Below are positions 1 through 8,025 of a stretch of 64,000 bases of DNA, one piece after another; positions within the stretch are counted from its first letter, which is position 1, and each line of letters begins with the position of its first letter. This DNA comes from an uncultured Massilia sp. (GTDB lineage Bacteria; Pseudomonadota; Gammaproteobacteria; Burkholderiales; Burkholderiaceae), in assembly GCA_946481275.1 (NCBI GenBank), contig CAMLMV010000028.1, forward strand, positions 1-64,000. Direction: 5' to 3'. The notes beneath the pieces are model-generated. The model worked only from the letters and a program-made list of their open reading frames with translations. It was not told the DNA's origin and did no database searches. The translations under genes and the position numbers were made by a program.

Positions 1-2114
1 AGCGCCGAGCGCAGGTAGCGCGGGTTGTACAGCCAGGAGCCGCCGCGCAGGATGCGCCGTGCCTGGTCGCCGCCTTCTTCCCACGCGGAACCGTCGAGCG
101 GCGCGCCATCGTAATTGTCGTGGACGACGTCCTGCACCCATTCCCACACGTTGCCGTGCATGTCGAACAGGCCCCAGGGGTTGGCAGCGAACAAGCCGAC
201 CGGCGTCGTGCCGCGCCGGTATTCGCCGCGCGGGCCGCCGTTGTACGTGAAATTTCCGTCGTAATTCGCCTGGTCCGTCGTGATCCTGTCGCCGAACGAG
301 AACGCCGTCTTCGTCCCGGCGCGGCACGCGTATTCCCATTCCGCCTCGCTCGGCAGCCGGTACGATTTGCCCGTCGCTTCGGACAGCCAGCGCACGTAGC
401 GGATGGCGTCGAACCAGTTCACGCCCACGACGGGATGGCGGTCCGTCTGCGTGAAGCCGGGCGCGTCCCAGTCGGTTTCCCCGCTCGGCCGCCAACCGGT
501 GCTGGCCACGAACACGCGCCACTCGCCGACCGTCACGGGATAGCGTCCCATCGCGATCGGCTTCTCGATCCCGACCCAGTGCTGCGGCAGCTCGCGCGCC
601 AGCCAGCCCGGCTGCGAGCCGGCCTCCATCGCGATCTTCCGTTCGTGCTCGGGAGAGCCCATCTGGAAGCGGCCCGTCGGCAGCAGCACGAGTTCCGGCC
701 CCCTGGCGTCGCCGCCCAGGAAGCGGTCGCGCAGCACGCCTTCCGTGTCGGCGACGGGGCTGGCCGGCGTAGGCATCAGCTGCGTCAGCACGGCCTGGGC
801 GCGTGCTGCTTCCTCGAGCCGCGCGCGCTTCTGTTCCGCGATGTACGCGGCGGCGGCCTTGGCCTGCACCAGCTTGCGCTGCGCTTCCTCGCGCTCCAGT
901 CGCGCCTTTTCCGCTTCCGCCGCGCGCCGTTCCAGCAACTGCTGGCGCAGCGCTTCCTTGCGTGCCGCACGCGCGGCTTCCGCGGCCAGCTTCGCAGCCC
1001 GCTCCTGTTCGCGGCGCTGGCGGTCCAGCTGCGCTTTCGCCGCCGCTTCCGCCTGGGCCTGCGCCAGCTTGCGCGCCGCCAGTTCGCGCGCGGCGCGCTC
1101 CTGTTCGATGGCGTCCGCAGCAAGCCGCGCCGCCTCGTCGACGACCGGCGCCGCCTGCAGCCGCGCCAGCAGATCCGTCACGCTGGCGGGACGCTGGCCT
1201 GGATCCTGCGCGAAGGCGGCGCGCAGCACGGCCCACTGCGCGTCGTTCAGCACCGCCGGCCTTGCCGGAGCGGCACCGGCGGGCAACGCGCCGGTCAGCA
1301 TCTGGTACAGCATGACGGCGACCGCATACACATCCAGCCCACGATCCGGCACACCGCCGGTACCGCTGGCTTCCGGCGCGCGGTAACCCGCCGTGCCCGA
1401 GCTGGCCGGGGCTTCCAGCGCGAGCCCGCCGGCACGGGCGCGCGCCGCGATGCCGAAGTCGAGCAGCTTGACGTCGCCGCCGCGCGACAGGAACACGTTG
1501 GCGGGCTTGATGTCGCGGTGGACGAGGTGATGCCGCTCCCACGCGTAGTCCAGTGCCGCGGCCACGGGCGCCAGCACGTCCAGCGCACGTTGCAGGTCGA
1601 GCCGGCCCGTGCGCGCCAGCAGCGTGTCGAGGTCCTCGCCTTCCAGGCACTCCATGATGATGAAATAGCTGCCGGTCGCCGGGTCCTGCGCCCAGTCGTA
1701 CACGCGCACGATGTGCTGGTGCGCCAGCTGGCGCGCGCGCGCCGCTTCCTCGATCAGCAGCTTCGCGTGCAGCGAGTTTTCCGTGAGGCGGGGCGGCAGG
1801 ATCTTCAGCGCCACCTGGGCGCTATGGCCCAGTTCCGCGTGCGTGGCGAGGTCCGTCGCCTGCCACACCTCGCCCATGCCGCCCTGCGCGATCAGGCGTT
1901 CCAGGCGATAGCGGCGGTTCACCGGCCCCACTTCCTGCGTGGCCATCAGGCCGATCTCGGTGCCGGCGCGCACGGGCGCGTCCAGCGGCGCGTCTGCCGG
2001 ATAGGCGGCGTCGAGGATCGCGTTCTTGCGGCTGTCGAATTCCTGGCGGCTCAACAGGCCGTCTTCGTGCAGCGCGCGCAGTTCGCGCAGCTTGTCGATC
2101 GCCGTCTGCATCAT
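1..2114 (-). CDS. Ser/Thr protein kinase fused to a FGE/SUMF1-like domain (C-terminus cut by window edge)
   Basis: Reading from ATG at 2114, residues ~1-40 form a SHOCT-like helical hairpin (KLRELRALHEDGLLSRQEF). A protein kinase domain follows, with glycine loop AQGGMGEVW, ATP-binding Lys ~104 (VALK), HRDIKPAN at ~199-206 and DFG at ~219, so the kinase looks catalytically complete. Next comes an Ala/Arg/Glu-rich helical, probably coiled-coil, stretch (~330-460), then a formylglycine-generating-enzyme/sulfatase-modifying fold from ~470 (LLPTGRFQMGSPEHE, GVNWFDAIRYVRWL, LPSEAEWEYACRAG, GNVWEWVQD, GGSWLYNPRYLRSAL). The frame is still open at base 1. The start overlaps the stop of the upstream zinc-ribbon gene (ATGA), so the two are probably translationally coupled. 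Kinase-FGE fusions are known in bacterial signalling; the substrate here is unknown. No transmembrane segment is visible, so it is probably cytosolic. Confidence 0.9.
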   Translation of the reverse strand, partial: MMQTAIDKLRELRALHEDGLLSRQEFDSRKNAILDAAYPADAPLDAPVRAGTEIGLMATQEVGPVNRRYRLERLIAQGGMGEVWQATDLATHAELGHSAQVALKILPPRLTENSLHAKLLIEEAARARQLAHQHIVRVYDWAQDPATGSYFIIMECLEGEDLDTLLARTGRLDLQRALDVLAPVAAALDYAWERHHLVHRDIKPANVFLSRGGDVKLLDFGIAARARAGGLALEAPASSGTAGYRAPEASGTGGVPDRGLDVYAVAVMLYQMLTGALPAGAAPARPAVLNDAQWAVLRAAFAQDPGQRPASVTDLLARLQAAPVVDEAARLAADAIEQERAARELAARKLAQAQAEAAAKAQLDRQRREQERAAKLAAEAARAARKEALRQQLLERRAAEAEKARLEREEAQRKLVQAKAAAAYIAEQKRARLEEAARAQAVLTQLMPTPASPVADTEGVLRDRFLGGDARGPELVLLPTGRFQMGSPEHERKIAMEAGSQPGWLARELPQHWVGIEKPIAMGRYPVTVGEWRVFVASTGWRPSGETDWDAPGFTQTDRHPVVGVNWFDAIRYVRWLSEATGKSYRLPSEAEWEYACRAGTKTAFSFGDRITTDQANYDGNFTYNGGPRGEYRRGTTPVGLFAANPWGLFDMHGNVWEWVQDVVHDNYDGAPLDGSAWEEGGDQARRILRGGSWLYNPRYLRSA

Positions 2115-4078
2115 CCCCGCGCCGGCAGCGGCGCGCCGCACGTTCCGCAGAACCGGTCGCCGGCCTGGGCGCCGGCGTGGCGGCAGGTCGACCCCGCAAT
2201 CAGCGCGCCGCCCAGTTGCGCCTGCGTGGCCAGCGCCGTCTTGTTCACGTCGTTCTGCAGCGCGAGCAGTTCCAGCTGGTGGCGCCGTTCGCGTTCCAGT
2301 TCCGCGTCGCGCCGCGCGCGCTCCCGTTCGACCTGTTCGTCGGCGAGGCGCGACGACGTCAGCGCGGACAGCTGTTCCGCGCTCATGCCGGCCTGCGTGC
2401 GCGCCTTCAGCACGTCCGCCAGCAGGGCCGCATTCGTTTCGCCGGCCAGCACCAGTTTCGTCGTGTCGTCCACGGCGCCCAGCGTCTCCATGCGGCGCAG
2501 CTCGTGCGCGCGCTCGGCGCCGAGCAGCTCGGCCTGCAGCACGGCGCGCGACTCCTCGCCGTCCAGCGCCACCCGCTGCAGCGCCGCATCCGCCTCGATC
2601 GTGCGCAGCAGCTTTTCGTGCTGGGCCAGCGCGTCGGCCTGCGTGCCGTCGCGGCGCAGCGCTTCCACGCGCTGGCGCACGGCTTCCACTTCGACGGACT
2701 CCTCCCGCTCCGCCGCCCGCAGCCGCGCCGCATGCGCTTGCGCCTCGATCTCGCGCATGCGCCGCGCCGCGTCTTCCTCGGCCGCGTGCAGGCGCGCCAG
2801 TTCCGCGCGCTGGCGGGCCGCGTCCTCGATGCCGCGCGCCTGCTCGATCTTGTTCTTGATCTGCTGTTGCAGCAACTGGTGCGTGAAGCGCTGCGCGGCC
2901 ACCGTGCGCGCCTGCGCCGCATCCTGGCGCGCCAGCGCAACCTCTTCGCGCATGCGCACGGCGGCCAGTTCGCGCAAATGCGCCCATTCCGTTTCCTGGT
3001 CGGCGCGCGCACCGCGTTTCTGCGCGAGTTCGTGTTCCAGCTCGGCGACGAGGTCTTGCGCGCCACGTTCGATGGCGTGCTTGCGCGAGCGGGACTCGAC
3101 GATGCGGCCATACAGCTCGATCTCGCGGGCACGGATCGCCTGTGCGCGCTCGGCGTTCTGCAGGCTCATCTCCGCGCGCTCGATGCCGGCGCCCTGGCGC
3201 AGTTCCGCGCGCCGGTGCGCGAGGCGCGCCTGGCTTTCCTCGCGCGCGATGCGGCGCCATTCGTCGTCCGAATACAGCTCATCCAGCTGGCGCGCATGCT
3301 CGACCTTCACCCGCTGCTCGTCGACGGCAAGCCACAGGCTGCCGATGCGGGCGCGGTTGGCGTCGAAGCGGTCGTGGCGCAGCGCCAGCGTCTCCACGCG
3401 GACGATGGCCAGGCCGTAATCGGCGAGCAAGGTGGCGAGGCCGCCCTGCAGGTGCTGGTCCAGTTCCGGCCGCAACTCGCGCTGCCCTGCCATCTCGCGC
3501 AGCGAACGTGCGGCGACGAATTCCCCCGCCAGTTGGCGCACGGGCTGCAACAGGAGTTCGCGCAGGTGGTCGGCTTTCACGGTGCCGGGCATCGTCATGA
3601 AATGGCGCGCGAACGCGGGCACGCTCTCGATCCGCACGGACAGCGCCAGCCGCGCGGAGACCTCCAGGTGCTCGGCGCTGGCCAGGCCGTCCAGCTCGAA
3701 TTCCACGGGCAGCGCGCTGCTGCGCGTGACGAGGATTTCCGCATGCTGGTCGCGCAGCAGGTGGTTCAGGCGGGTGAAGAAACCTTCGATCTCGTACTCG
3801 CCCTGCGGCACCTCGGTCGCCTGCTCGCCCTGCAGGATGTACGCACGTGCCGTGGCGGGTACGCGCAGCGTCTTGACGAATACGCCGGACAGCGCGCGCA
3901 CGCCGAAGAACACCGCGAGTTCGTCCGGCCCCGGCACCCAGCGGTTCTCGACCAGCACGGGCGCATGGCGCGGTGTGCCGAGCATCAGGCCGCAGGCGGC
4001 GCAATAGCCGTCCGCCGCGCCGTTCCCATGAGAACAGCGCGGGCACTTCGCCCCACCCAATCCAAACATCCGCAACAT
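2111..4078 (-). CDS. Zinc-ribbon / SPFH-like / long coiled-coil protein with a second C-terminal zinc ribbon
   Basis: About 655 aa. An N-terminal zinc ribbon (C12-x2-C15 ... C26-x2-C29) is followed by a ~180-residue SPFH/band-7-like beta-alpha domain (KTLRVPATARAYILQ through the VRVETLALRHDRF segment). A very long charged coiled coil (~250-600) ends in a second Cys motif (C632, C644-x2-C647). I chose ATG 4078 because GGAAGGAG lies 6-8 nt upstream; an in-frame GTG at 4099 lacks a good ribosome site. It starts 35 bp after the Lon-fold gene and ends overlapping the kinase gene by 4 bp. SPFH proteins form ring or cage oligomers at membranes, but no transmembrane segment is visible here, so it may instead be a soluble scaffold. 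The function is not recognised; the domain reading is by pattern only. Confidence 0.85.
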   Translation of the reverse strand: MLRMFGLGGAKCPRCSHGNGAADGYCAACGLMLGTPRHAPVLVENRWVPGPDELAVFFGVRALSGVFVKTLRVPATARAYILQGEQATEVPQGEYEIEGFFTRLNHLLRDQHAEILVTRSSALPVEFELDGLASAEHLEVSARLALSVRIESVPAFARHFMTMPGTVKADHLRELLLQPVRQLAGEFVAARSLREMAGQRELRPELDQHLQGGLATLLADYGLAIVRVETLALRHDRFDANRARIGSLWLAVDEQRVKVEHARQLDELYSDDEWRRIAREESQARLAHRRAELRQGAGIERAEMSLQNAERAQAIRAREIELYGRIVESRSRKHAIERGAQDLVAELEHELAQKRGARADQETEWAHLRELAAVRMREEVALARQDAAQARTVAAQRFTHQLLQQQIKNKIEQARGIEDAARQRAELARLHAAEEDAARRMREIEAQAHAARLRAAEREESVEVEAVRQRVEALRRDGTQADALAQHEKLLRTIEADAALQRVALDGEESRAVLQAELLGAERAHELRRMETLGAVDDTTKLVLAGETNAALLADVLKARTQAGMSAEQLSALTSSRLADEQVERERARRDAELERERRHQLELLALQNDVNKTALATQAQLGGALIAGSTCRHAGAQAGDRFCGTCGAPLPARG

Positions 4079-4113
4079 CGTCGACTCCTTCCGGCTCACC
4101 CTGCAAGCCTACA

Positions 4114-5121
4114 TCAAATGATTCCGATCCGCTCCGCGCACGCCACGCTCGCGCCGCGCGCACGGACGTCGTCCGCGAAGCCGGCCGGCAGCGCGTCGCG
4201 CCACGCATGCGGCAGCACGATGCGGTCGCCGGGCCCCGCTTCGCGCAGCAGCAGCGCGCATTTGGGCGCGAGGCCGTCGACCGCGTCCACGCGGCCCGCA
4301 TGCCACGCGTCCGAGCAACCCGTCGCCAGCAGCCGGGCGCGCGGGATGAAGTCGCGGCCGCGCGCGATGCGGTCGGCCAGCACGAGCGCCAGTTCGTACG
4401 AACGGCCGGCGAAGGCGGCGTCGCTGAAACGCACCGTCGTCCGCCAGCGCCCAGGGCCCCGGCCGTCGAAGTGGCGGGCACCGGCCAGCGCCTGGCGCAC
4501 CGCCAGCTGGCGTGCCGCGTCCGCGCCCGGCACCGCGATCGTCTGTTCCTCGTCCACCCGTTCGCCCTCCAGCGGATGGACGCTCACCTCGACCCAGCCG
4601 AGGCCATCGCCCTCTCCCCCGCTGTGCAGCGGGAACCACGCGCGGGCGCTGGACACGCGCGCGCCCGGATCGGGGTGACCGTCCAGCTGGCCCAGGTGCG
4701 ACAGGCCGTCCGGGCCGCCCAGCAGCGCGTCCGGCGACGCATCCGCGACGTCGTGTCCATCCAGGCGGCCCAGCTGCCACGCATCCGACCAGCCGTTGGC
4801 GACGACGTCGCCGCGTCCGTGCCACACGCCGCGCACGAGGCGGTCGGCCAGCACGAAGGCCAGTTCGCAGTCGCGTCCGATCGGCGCGCGGTCCACGCCG
4901 AGCACGACCTGGTCGCGGCTGTCGATCTTCGCTTCCGTGTGGCGCGCGAGGCGCACCACTTGCTGCAGCCGTTCGGCCAATGCCGCGTCGCCCGGCACCG
5001 TGCACTTGACGTCCGCGCGGCCCGCGCGTTCGCGCCGGGTGGCCGTCACGGTGAGCAGCGTGCCGTCGGGCAGGCGCGTGCGGCAGATCGCTTGCGCGGG
5101 CGCGCTCATTGGCCCACTCAT
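4114..5121 (-). CDS. Tandem Lon-protease-fold (S16/S5-like) protein, probably catalytically dead
   Basis: 335 aa. The second half reads closely onto the Lon proteolytic domain of E. coli: DGLGWVEVSV (Lon TGLAWTEV), AGRSYELALVLAD (Lon GPSAGIAM with the catalytic Ser, here S241), ATG at 266-268 (Lon MTGE), GRVDAVDGLAPK (Lon GQVLPIGGLKEK) and GDRIVLP. The position of the catalytic Lys is Ala285; a Lys remains two residues later (K287). The first half (18-125) repeats the pattern (GRDCELAFVLADRLVRG, NGWSDAWQLGRLDG) with Asp84 in place of Ser. It is therefore a tandem, degenerate Lon-like domain without an AAA+ part. The start at 5121 overlaps the upstream stop (ATGA). The homology is inferred by eye and needs profile confirmation. 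A binding or adaptor role is likelier than proteolysis. Confidence 0.85.
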   Translation of the reverse strand: MSGPMSAPAQAICRTRLPDGTLLTVTATRRERAGRADVKCTVPGDAALAERLQQVVRLARHTEAKIDSRDQVVLGVDRAPIGRDCELAFVLADRLVRGVWHGRGDVVANGWSDAWQLGRLDGHDVADASPDALLGGPDGLSHLGQLDGHPDPGARVSSARAWFPLHSGGEGDGLGWVEVSVHPLEGERVDEEQTIAVPGADAARQLAVRQALAGARHFDGRGPGRWRTTVRFSDAAFAGRSYELALVLADRIARGRDFIPRARLLATGCSDAWHAGRVDAVDGLAPKCALLLREAGPGDRIVLPHAWRDALPAGFADDVRARGASVACAERIGII

Positions 5122-6140
5122 GCGGCCTCCGCGACGTGCTTCGCCGCGCGCCGGCCGGCGCAATCGGCTTCGAGGTTGGCGACGATACGCTCGGCCTCGT
5201 CGTACAGCGCGGCGAGGCGCTCGCCCTGCGCACCTTCGAGGCGGGCCAGCAGCGCCCACGCCTCGTCCAGCGCGACGGTGGCGCGGCGGCTGTGGCGCAT
5301 GCGGCGCAGTTGTTCGTCCAGCGCGAGCGGCTGCCCCGGCGCGGCCAGCACGAGGGCGGGCATCGTCGTGATCTCGACGGACAGGCGGTCCAGGCGCTGC
5401 AGCAAGGCCTGCTGCTGGCGGAACTGTTCCTGGCCGTTCGGCAGCGCGCCGAGGCGCAGGCCGCACATCAGGCAAGGCAGTTCGAGGAACAGGCGGCGCA
5501 GCGACTTCGCATCGGCCAGGTCCGGTACGACCTTGTCCGCGACGGGTGCGGGCGCCACCGGAACGGCGCGGGCAGCCAGTTGCGCCGCATAGTCGACGCC
5601 CTCCAGCTCGACGGGCACGCAATCGTCCACGGTCAGGCCGAAGCGCAGGTACAGCAGGCGGTTCAGGCCCTGGCGGAATGCGTTCCACTCGTCGATGTCC
5701 GCGCACGGGGGCAGCTCGAGCGCGCCCTGCTCCAGCGCGCTGCGCACGGCGTTTTCCACTTTCACGCCCAGCGCGGCCAGGTCGACGCGGCCATCCGCTT
5801 CGGCGGCCAGGTACAGGTCGAAGCGCTTGCCAGCGGCGGCGGGGTCCTGCGGGTCGATGGCGAACGTCGTGCGCAGGCCGATCTCGGGCGCCTGCGCGTA
5901 CGGGACCACGTCGATCGTGTAGGGGCCAGGGTGGAATGCCCAGGCGAGTTCGCCGGGGCGCAGCTCGACCTTTTTCCCGGCCGGCGTCGTGGCGCGGCGC
6001 GGGCGGCCGTCCGCGTCGACGATGACGACGGGGCAGCCCGGCGGCGCGCCGCAGCCGGGAGACAGCGGCAGCGCGACGGCCGTGCGCCCCAGGGCGCAGG
6101 CGTCATGCACGGGCGCGGCGCGCTTGAAGAATGGGATCAT
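5118..6140 (-). CDS. SPFH-like hypothetical protein in kinase/Lon-fold operon
   Basis: 340 aa. Residues ~15-190 resemble a shortened version of the SPFH-like domain of the downstream zinc-ribbon gene: a beta-rich start (KKVELRPGELAWAFHPGPYT), central RVDLAALGVKVENAV, then FRQGLNRLLYLRFGLTVDDC, matching ALATLLADYGLAIVRVE-type spacing. A helical C-terminal half follows with a lone CxxC (PCLMCGL) and many Leu/Arg heptads. No signal peptide or membrane span. Both ends overlap neighbours by 4 bp (ATGA), which places it firmly inside the operon. The SPFH relation is inference from pattern, and no function can be assigned. Confidence 0.82.
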   Translation of the reverse strand: MIPFFKRAAPVHDACALGRTAVALPLSPGCGAPPGCPVVIVDADGRPRRATTPAGKKVELRPGELAWAFHPGPYTIDVVPYAQAPEIGLRTTFAIDPQDPAAAGKRFDLYLAAEADGRVDLAALGVKVENAVRSALEQGALELPPCADIDEWNAFRQGLNRLLYLRFGLTVDDCVPVELEGVDYAAQLAARAVPVAPAPVADKVVPDLADAKSLRRLFLELPCLMCGLRLGALPNGQEQFRQQQALLQRLDRLSVEITTMPALVLAAPGQPLALDEQLRRMRHSRRATVALDEAWALLARLEGAQGERLAALYDEAERIVANLEADCAGRRAAKHVAEAA

Positions 6141-6700
6141 GGTGTGTCCGCCTCCAGCGGTTCGACGGTGAAACGGGCGCCATGCGCCTGCAAGTGTTCA
6201 TGAGGCGGCGCGGCGAACGGCCAGGCGGCCTCGCACTCGCCGTCCGCATCGAGCTGGCCGGCGAGCACCACGGCGCCCGCGCCGTCCACGACGCGCAGCG
6301 GCGCGCGCGCCACCAGCAGCGCTTCCGCGAACGGGGCCTGCGGCGCCAGTTGCAGGATCGCGCGCCAGCCGCCGCCGGCGGGGACGAAGTGCAGGGTCCA
6401 CCAGCCGTCGTCCGTCACGATCGCATCGTGCGTGCCGGTGCTCGCGGCCCGCAGCGCACCGCGGCTGCCGCGCCAGGCCGTCGATACGGCGGCGCGGCGT
6501 GCCAGCGCGAGATGACGCAGCCGGCGCACGGTCAGCGGCGACGCCTGCAATGCGGCCCGTTCGCCGGACGTGAGCGGCCGGCTGCCGTCCAGCGCGGCGG
6601 CCAGCGTGGCGTCGTCCAGCATCAACCGGTCGCCGTCCTTGCGGCGGGCCAGCAGCAGGGCTTCCTGCAGCCGGCGGGCGGTGTTCTCGTTGCTATGCAT
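6137..6700 (-). CDS. Small hypothetical protein with beta-rich C-terminus; possible anti-sigma-like partner
   Basis: 187 aa from ATG 6700, which has GAGG 5 nt upstream; an in-frame TTG at 6721 is less likely. The N-terminal ~80 residues are helical (RRLQEALLLARRKDGDRL, LTSGERAALQASPL) in a way that recalls the helical ASD-like part of anti-sigma factors, but there are no zinc-binding Cys/His. Residues ~95-187 are beta-rich (WWTLHFVPAGGGWRAILQL, LRVVDGAGAVVLAGQLDADG). It overlaps the 411-aa gene by 8 bp and the SPFH-like gene by 4 bp. The anti-sigma idea is speculative; the protein is otherwise unrecognised. Confidence 0.78.
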   Translation of the reverse strand: MHSNENTARRLQEALLLARRKDGDRLMLDDATLAAALDGSRPLTSGERAALQASPLTVRRLRHLALARRAAVSTAWRGSRGALRAASTGTHDAIVTDDGWWTLHFVPAGGGWRAILQLAPQAPFAEALLVARAPLRVVDGAGAVVLAGQLDADGECEAAWPFAAPPHEHLQAHGARFTVEPLEADTP

Positions 6701-7928
6701 CGCTTCCTCGCTTCGTGTCAAAGGCGGCCGTCAGCCGGGCGATCGCGGCGTCGCGGCGCTTGCGCAGCGTCGGCAGCGACACTTCCGCCAGCGCCGCCAG
6801 CTGCTGCATCGTCGGCAGCGCGCCCGTGGCCGGGTCGCGCCACGCGTCCGGGTACGCATCGTCATCCGGGCCCAGCAGCTTCGCGTACACGGCCAGCCCC
6901 ACCGGCAGCCCTTCCGCCGCCAGCAGGCCATCCACCGGCGCCTGCGCAACATAGCCGGGGGGCAGTGAAACACTCAGCGCCAGCGTTTCCAGACGGGGAT
7001 CCGCTTCATCCGGCACCGGCTCGGGTTCCGGTGCCGCGTCGTCGAGCGCATCCTGCTGCGCTTCCAGGATGCGATCGTGGCCGGGCGTCGCTACGCCGGG
7101 CGTCGCCGCGCTCTCCGATTCCTGCAGCACGCGCCAGTAATCCTCCACCCAGACCGACGCGTCGTCCAGGTCCTGCAGCCAGTCCTCGTCGCGGTTGGCC
7201 GACAGTTGTTCGTACTCGCCGATCTCGCGCAGCATGGCGGCGATCCGCTCGGGGCTCGTCTTCAGGCTGGCGAAGCGCTTGGAGCGCGTGTGCAGCGGGC
7301 CGGGGCCGCCGCCGAACTCCTCCAGCGATGCGCTCCAGCGCAGGATCCACTCGGCGCGGCAGTCGTGGATCGTGCGCAGTTGGCGCACTTCGATGGGGTC
7401 GGCGCCGTCGGCGATCTCGCGGCCGAGGATCGCGCCGACCTGGTCCCGGTGTGCGCGCCAGTTGGCGAACAGCCGGGCGATGTCGTGGTACGCCGTGTCC
7501 AGCATCCGGTACGCGTACATGCGGTTCGGGCTGCACGGGCGGCCGCAGGCGGCCTGGTAGTTGTCGGCGTCCACGCGGTCGCGCAGCACGGCGTACATGT
7601 CGTTCACCTTCTTGCGCAGCAGCGCATCGCCCGGCGCGCCTTCCGCCAGGGCGGTGCACAATGCGTCCCAGTCGGCCGGACGGGCGCGCAGCTCGACGAC
7701 GAGCGTCACCGCCAGTTCGTACACGGTGTCGCCGTAGCCGTTGCCGGCCGCCCGGGCGCGGGCGCCGTGGCGCTGGGCCAGCAGCTGGTCCGTCATGCGT
7801 TCTACGTAGCTGTCCAGGTCCGGATGTGCGGCATCGAGACCGCGCAGCGCGGCGAGCGAGCACTGTCCCAGCAACTTGCGCACTTCTTCCCAGCCCGGTT
7901 CCTGGTACCGGGTTCCCGGCAAACGCAT
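6693..7928 (-). CDS. Helical protein with C-terminal helix-turn-helix, first gene of kinase/SPFH operon
   Basis: 411 aa, from ATG 7928 with AGAGGA close upstream. Almost entirely helical. The N-terminal ~170 residues contain ELAVTLVVELRARPADWDAL and LLRKKVNDMYAVLRDRVD, a layout loosely like sigma region 2. An acidic Pro/Glu linker (~285-310) follows, and the C-terminus carries a clear HTH pattern (TMQQLAALAEVSLPTLRKRR), as in sigma region 4 or LuxR-type proteins. It is the promoter-proximal gene, so it may regulate the operon. Sigma-like identity is a hypothesis only; no canonical sigma motif is certain. Confidence 0.8.
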   Translation of the reverse strand: MRLPGTRYQEPGWEEVRKLLGQCSLAALRGLDAAHPDLDSYVERMTDQLLAQRHGARARAAGNGYGDTVYELAVTLVVELRARPADWDALCTALAEGAPGDALLRKKVNDMYAVLRDRVDADNYQAACGRPCSPNRMYAYRMLDTAYHDIARLFANWRAHRDQVGAILGREIADGADPIEVRQLRTIHDCRAEWILRWSASLEEFGGGPGPLHTRSKRFASLKTSPERIAAMLREIGEYEQLSANRDEDWLQDLDDASVWVEDYWRVLQESESAATPGVATPGHDRILEAQQDALDDAAPEPEPVPDEADPRLETLALSVSLPPGYVAQAPVDGLLAAEGLPVGLAVYAKLLGPDDDAYPDAWRDPATGALPTMQQLAALAEVSLPTLRKRRDAAIARLTAAFDTKRGSDA

Positions 7929-7990
7929 AAATCCTCTTCGATGTTCGGCCGCTAATGGCAGGACCGTAACAGATCATGCCACAGAAACAC

Positions 7991-8018
7991 ATCGTACAGG
8001 CGCGCAGATGAGTGGCAA
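7991..8018 (-). promoter_or_regulatory. Predicted sigma70 promoter of the 7928-to-1 operon
   Basis: On the minus strand TTGCCA (8018-8013), a 16-bp spacer and TACGAT (7996-7991) lie in the 97-bp gap between the penicillin-binding gene and the 411-aa gene. This suggests the kinase/SPFH operon is transcribed separately from the transpeptidase gene. Consensus match only. Confidence 0.5.
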
Positions 8019-8025
8019 ATACCCC

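Noticed and set aside
120..3419. 1099-codon open frame on the plus strand
   Set aside because: It is antisense to the kinase and zinc-ribbon genes, has low-complexity Arg/Ala/Gln composition and no domain pattern; a normal by-product of high GC.
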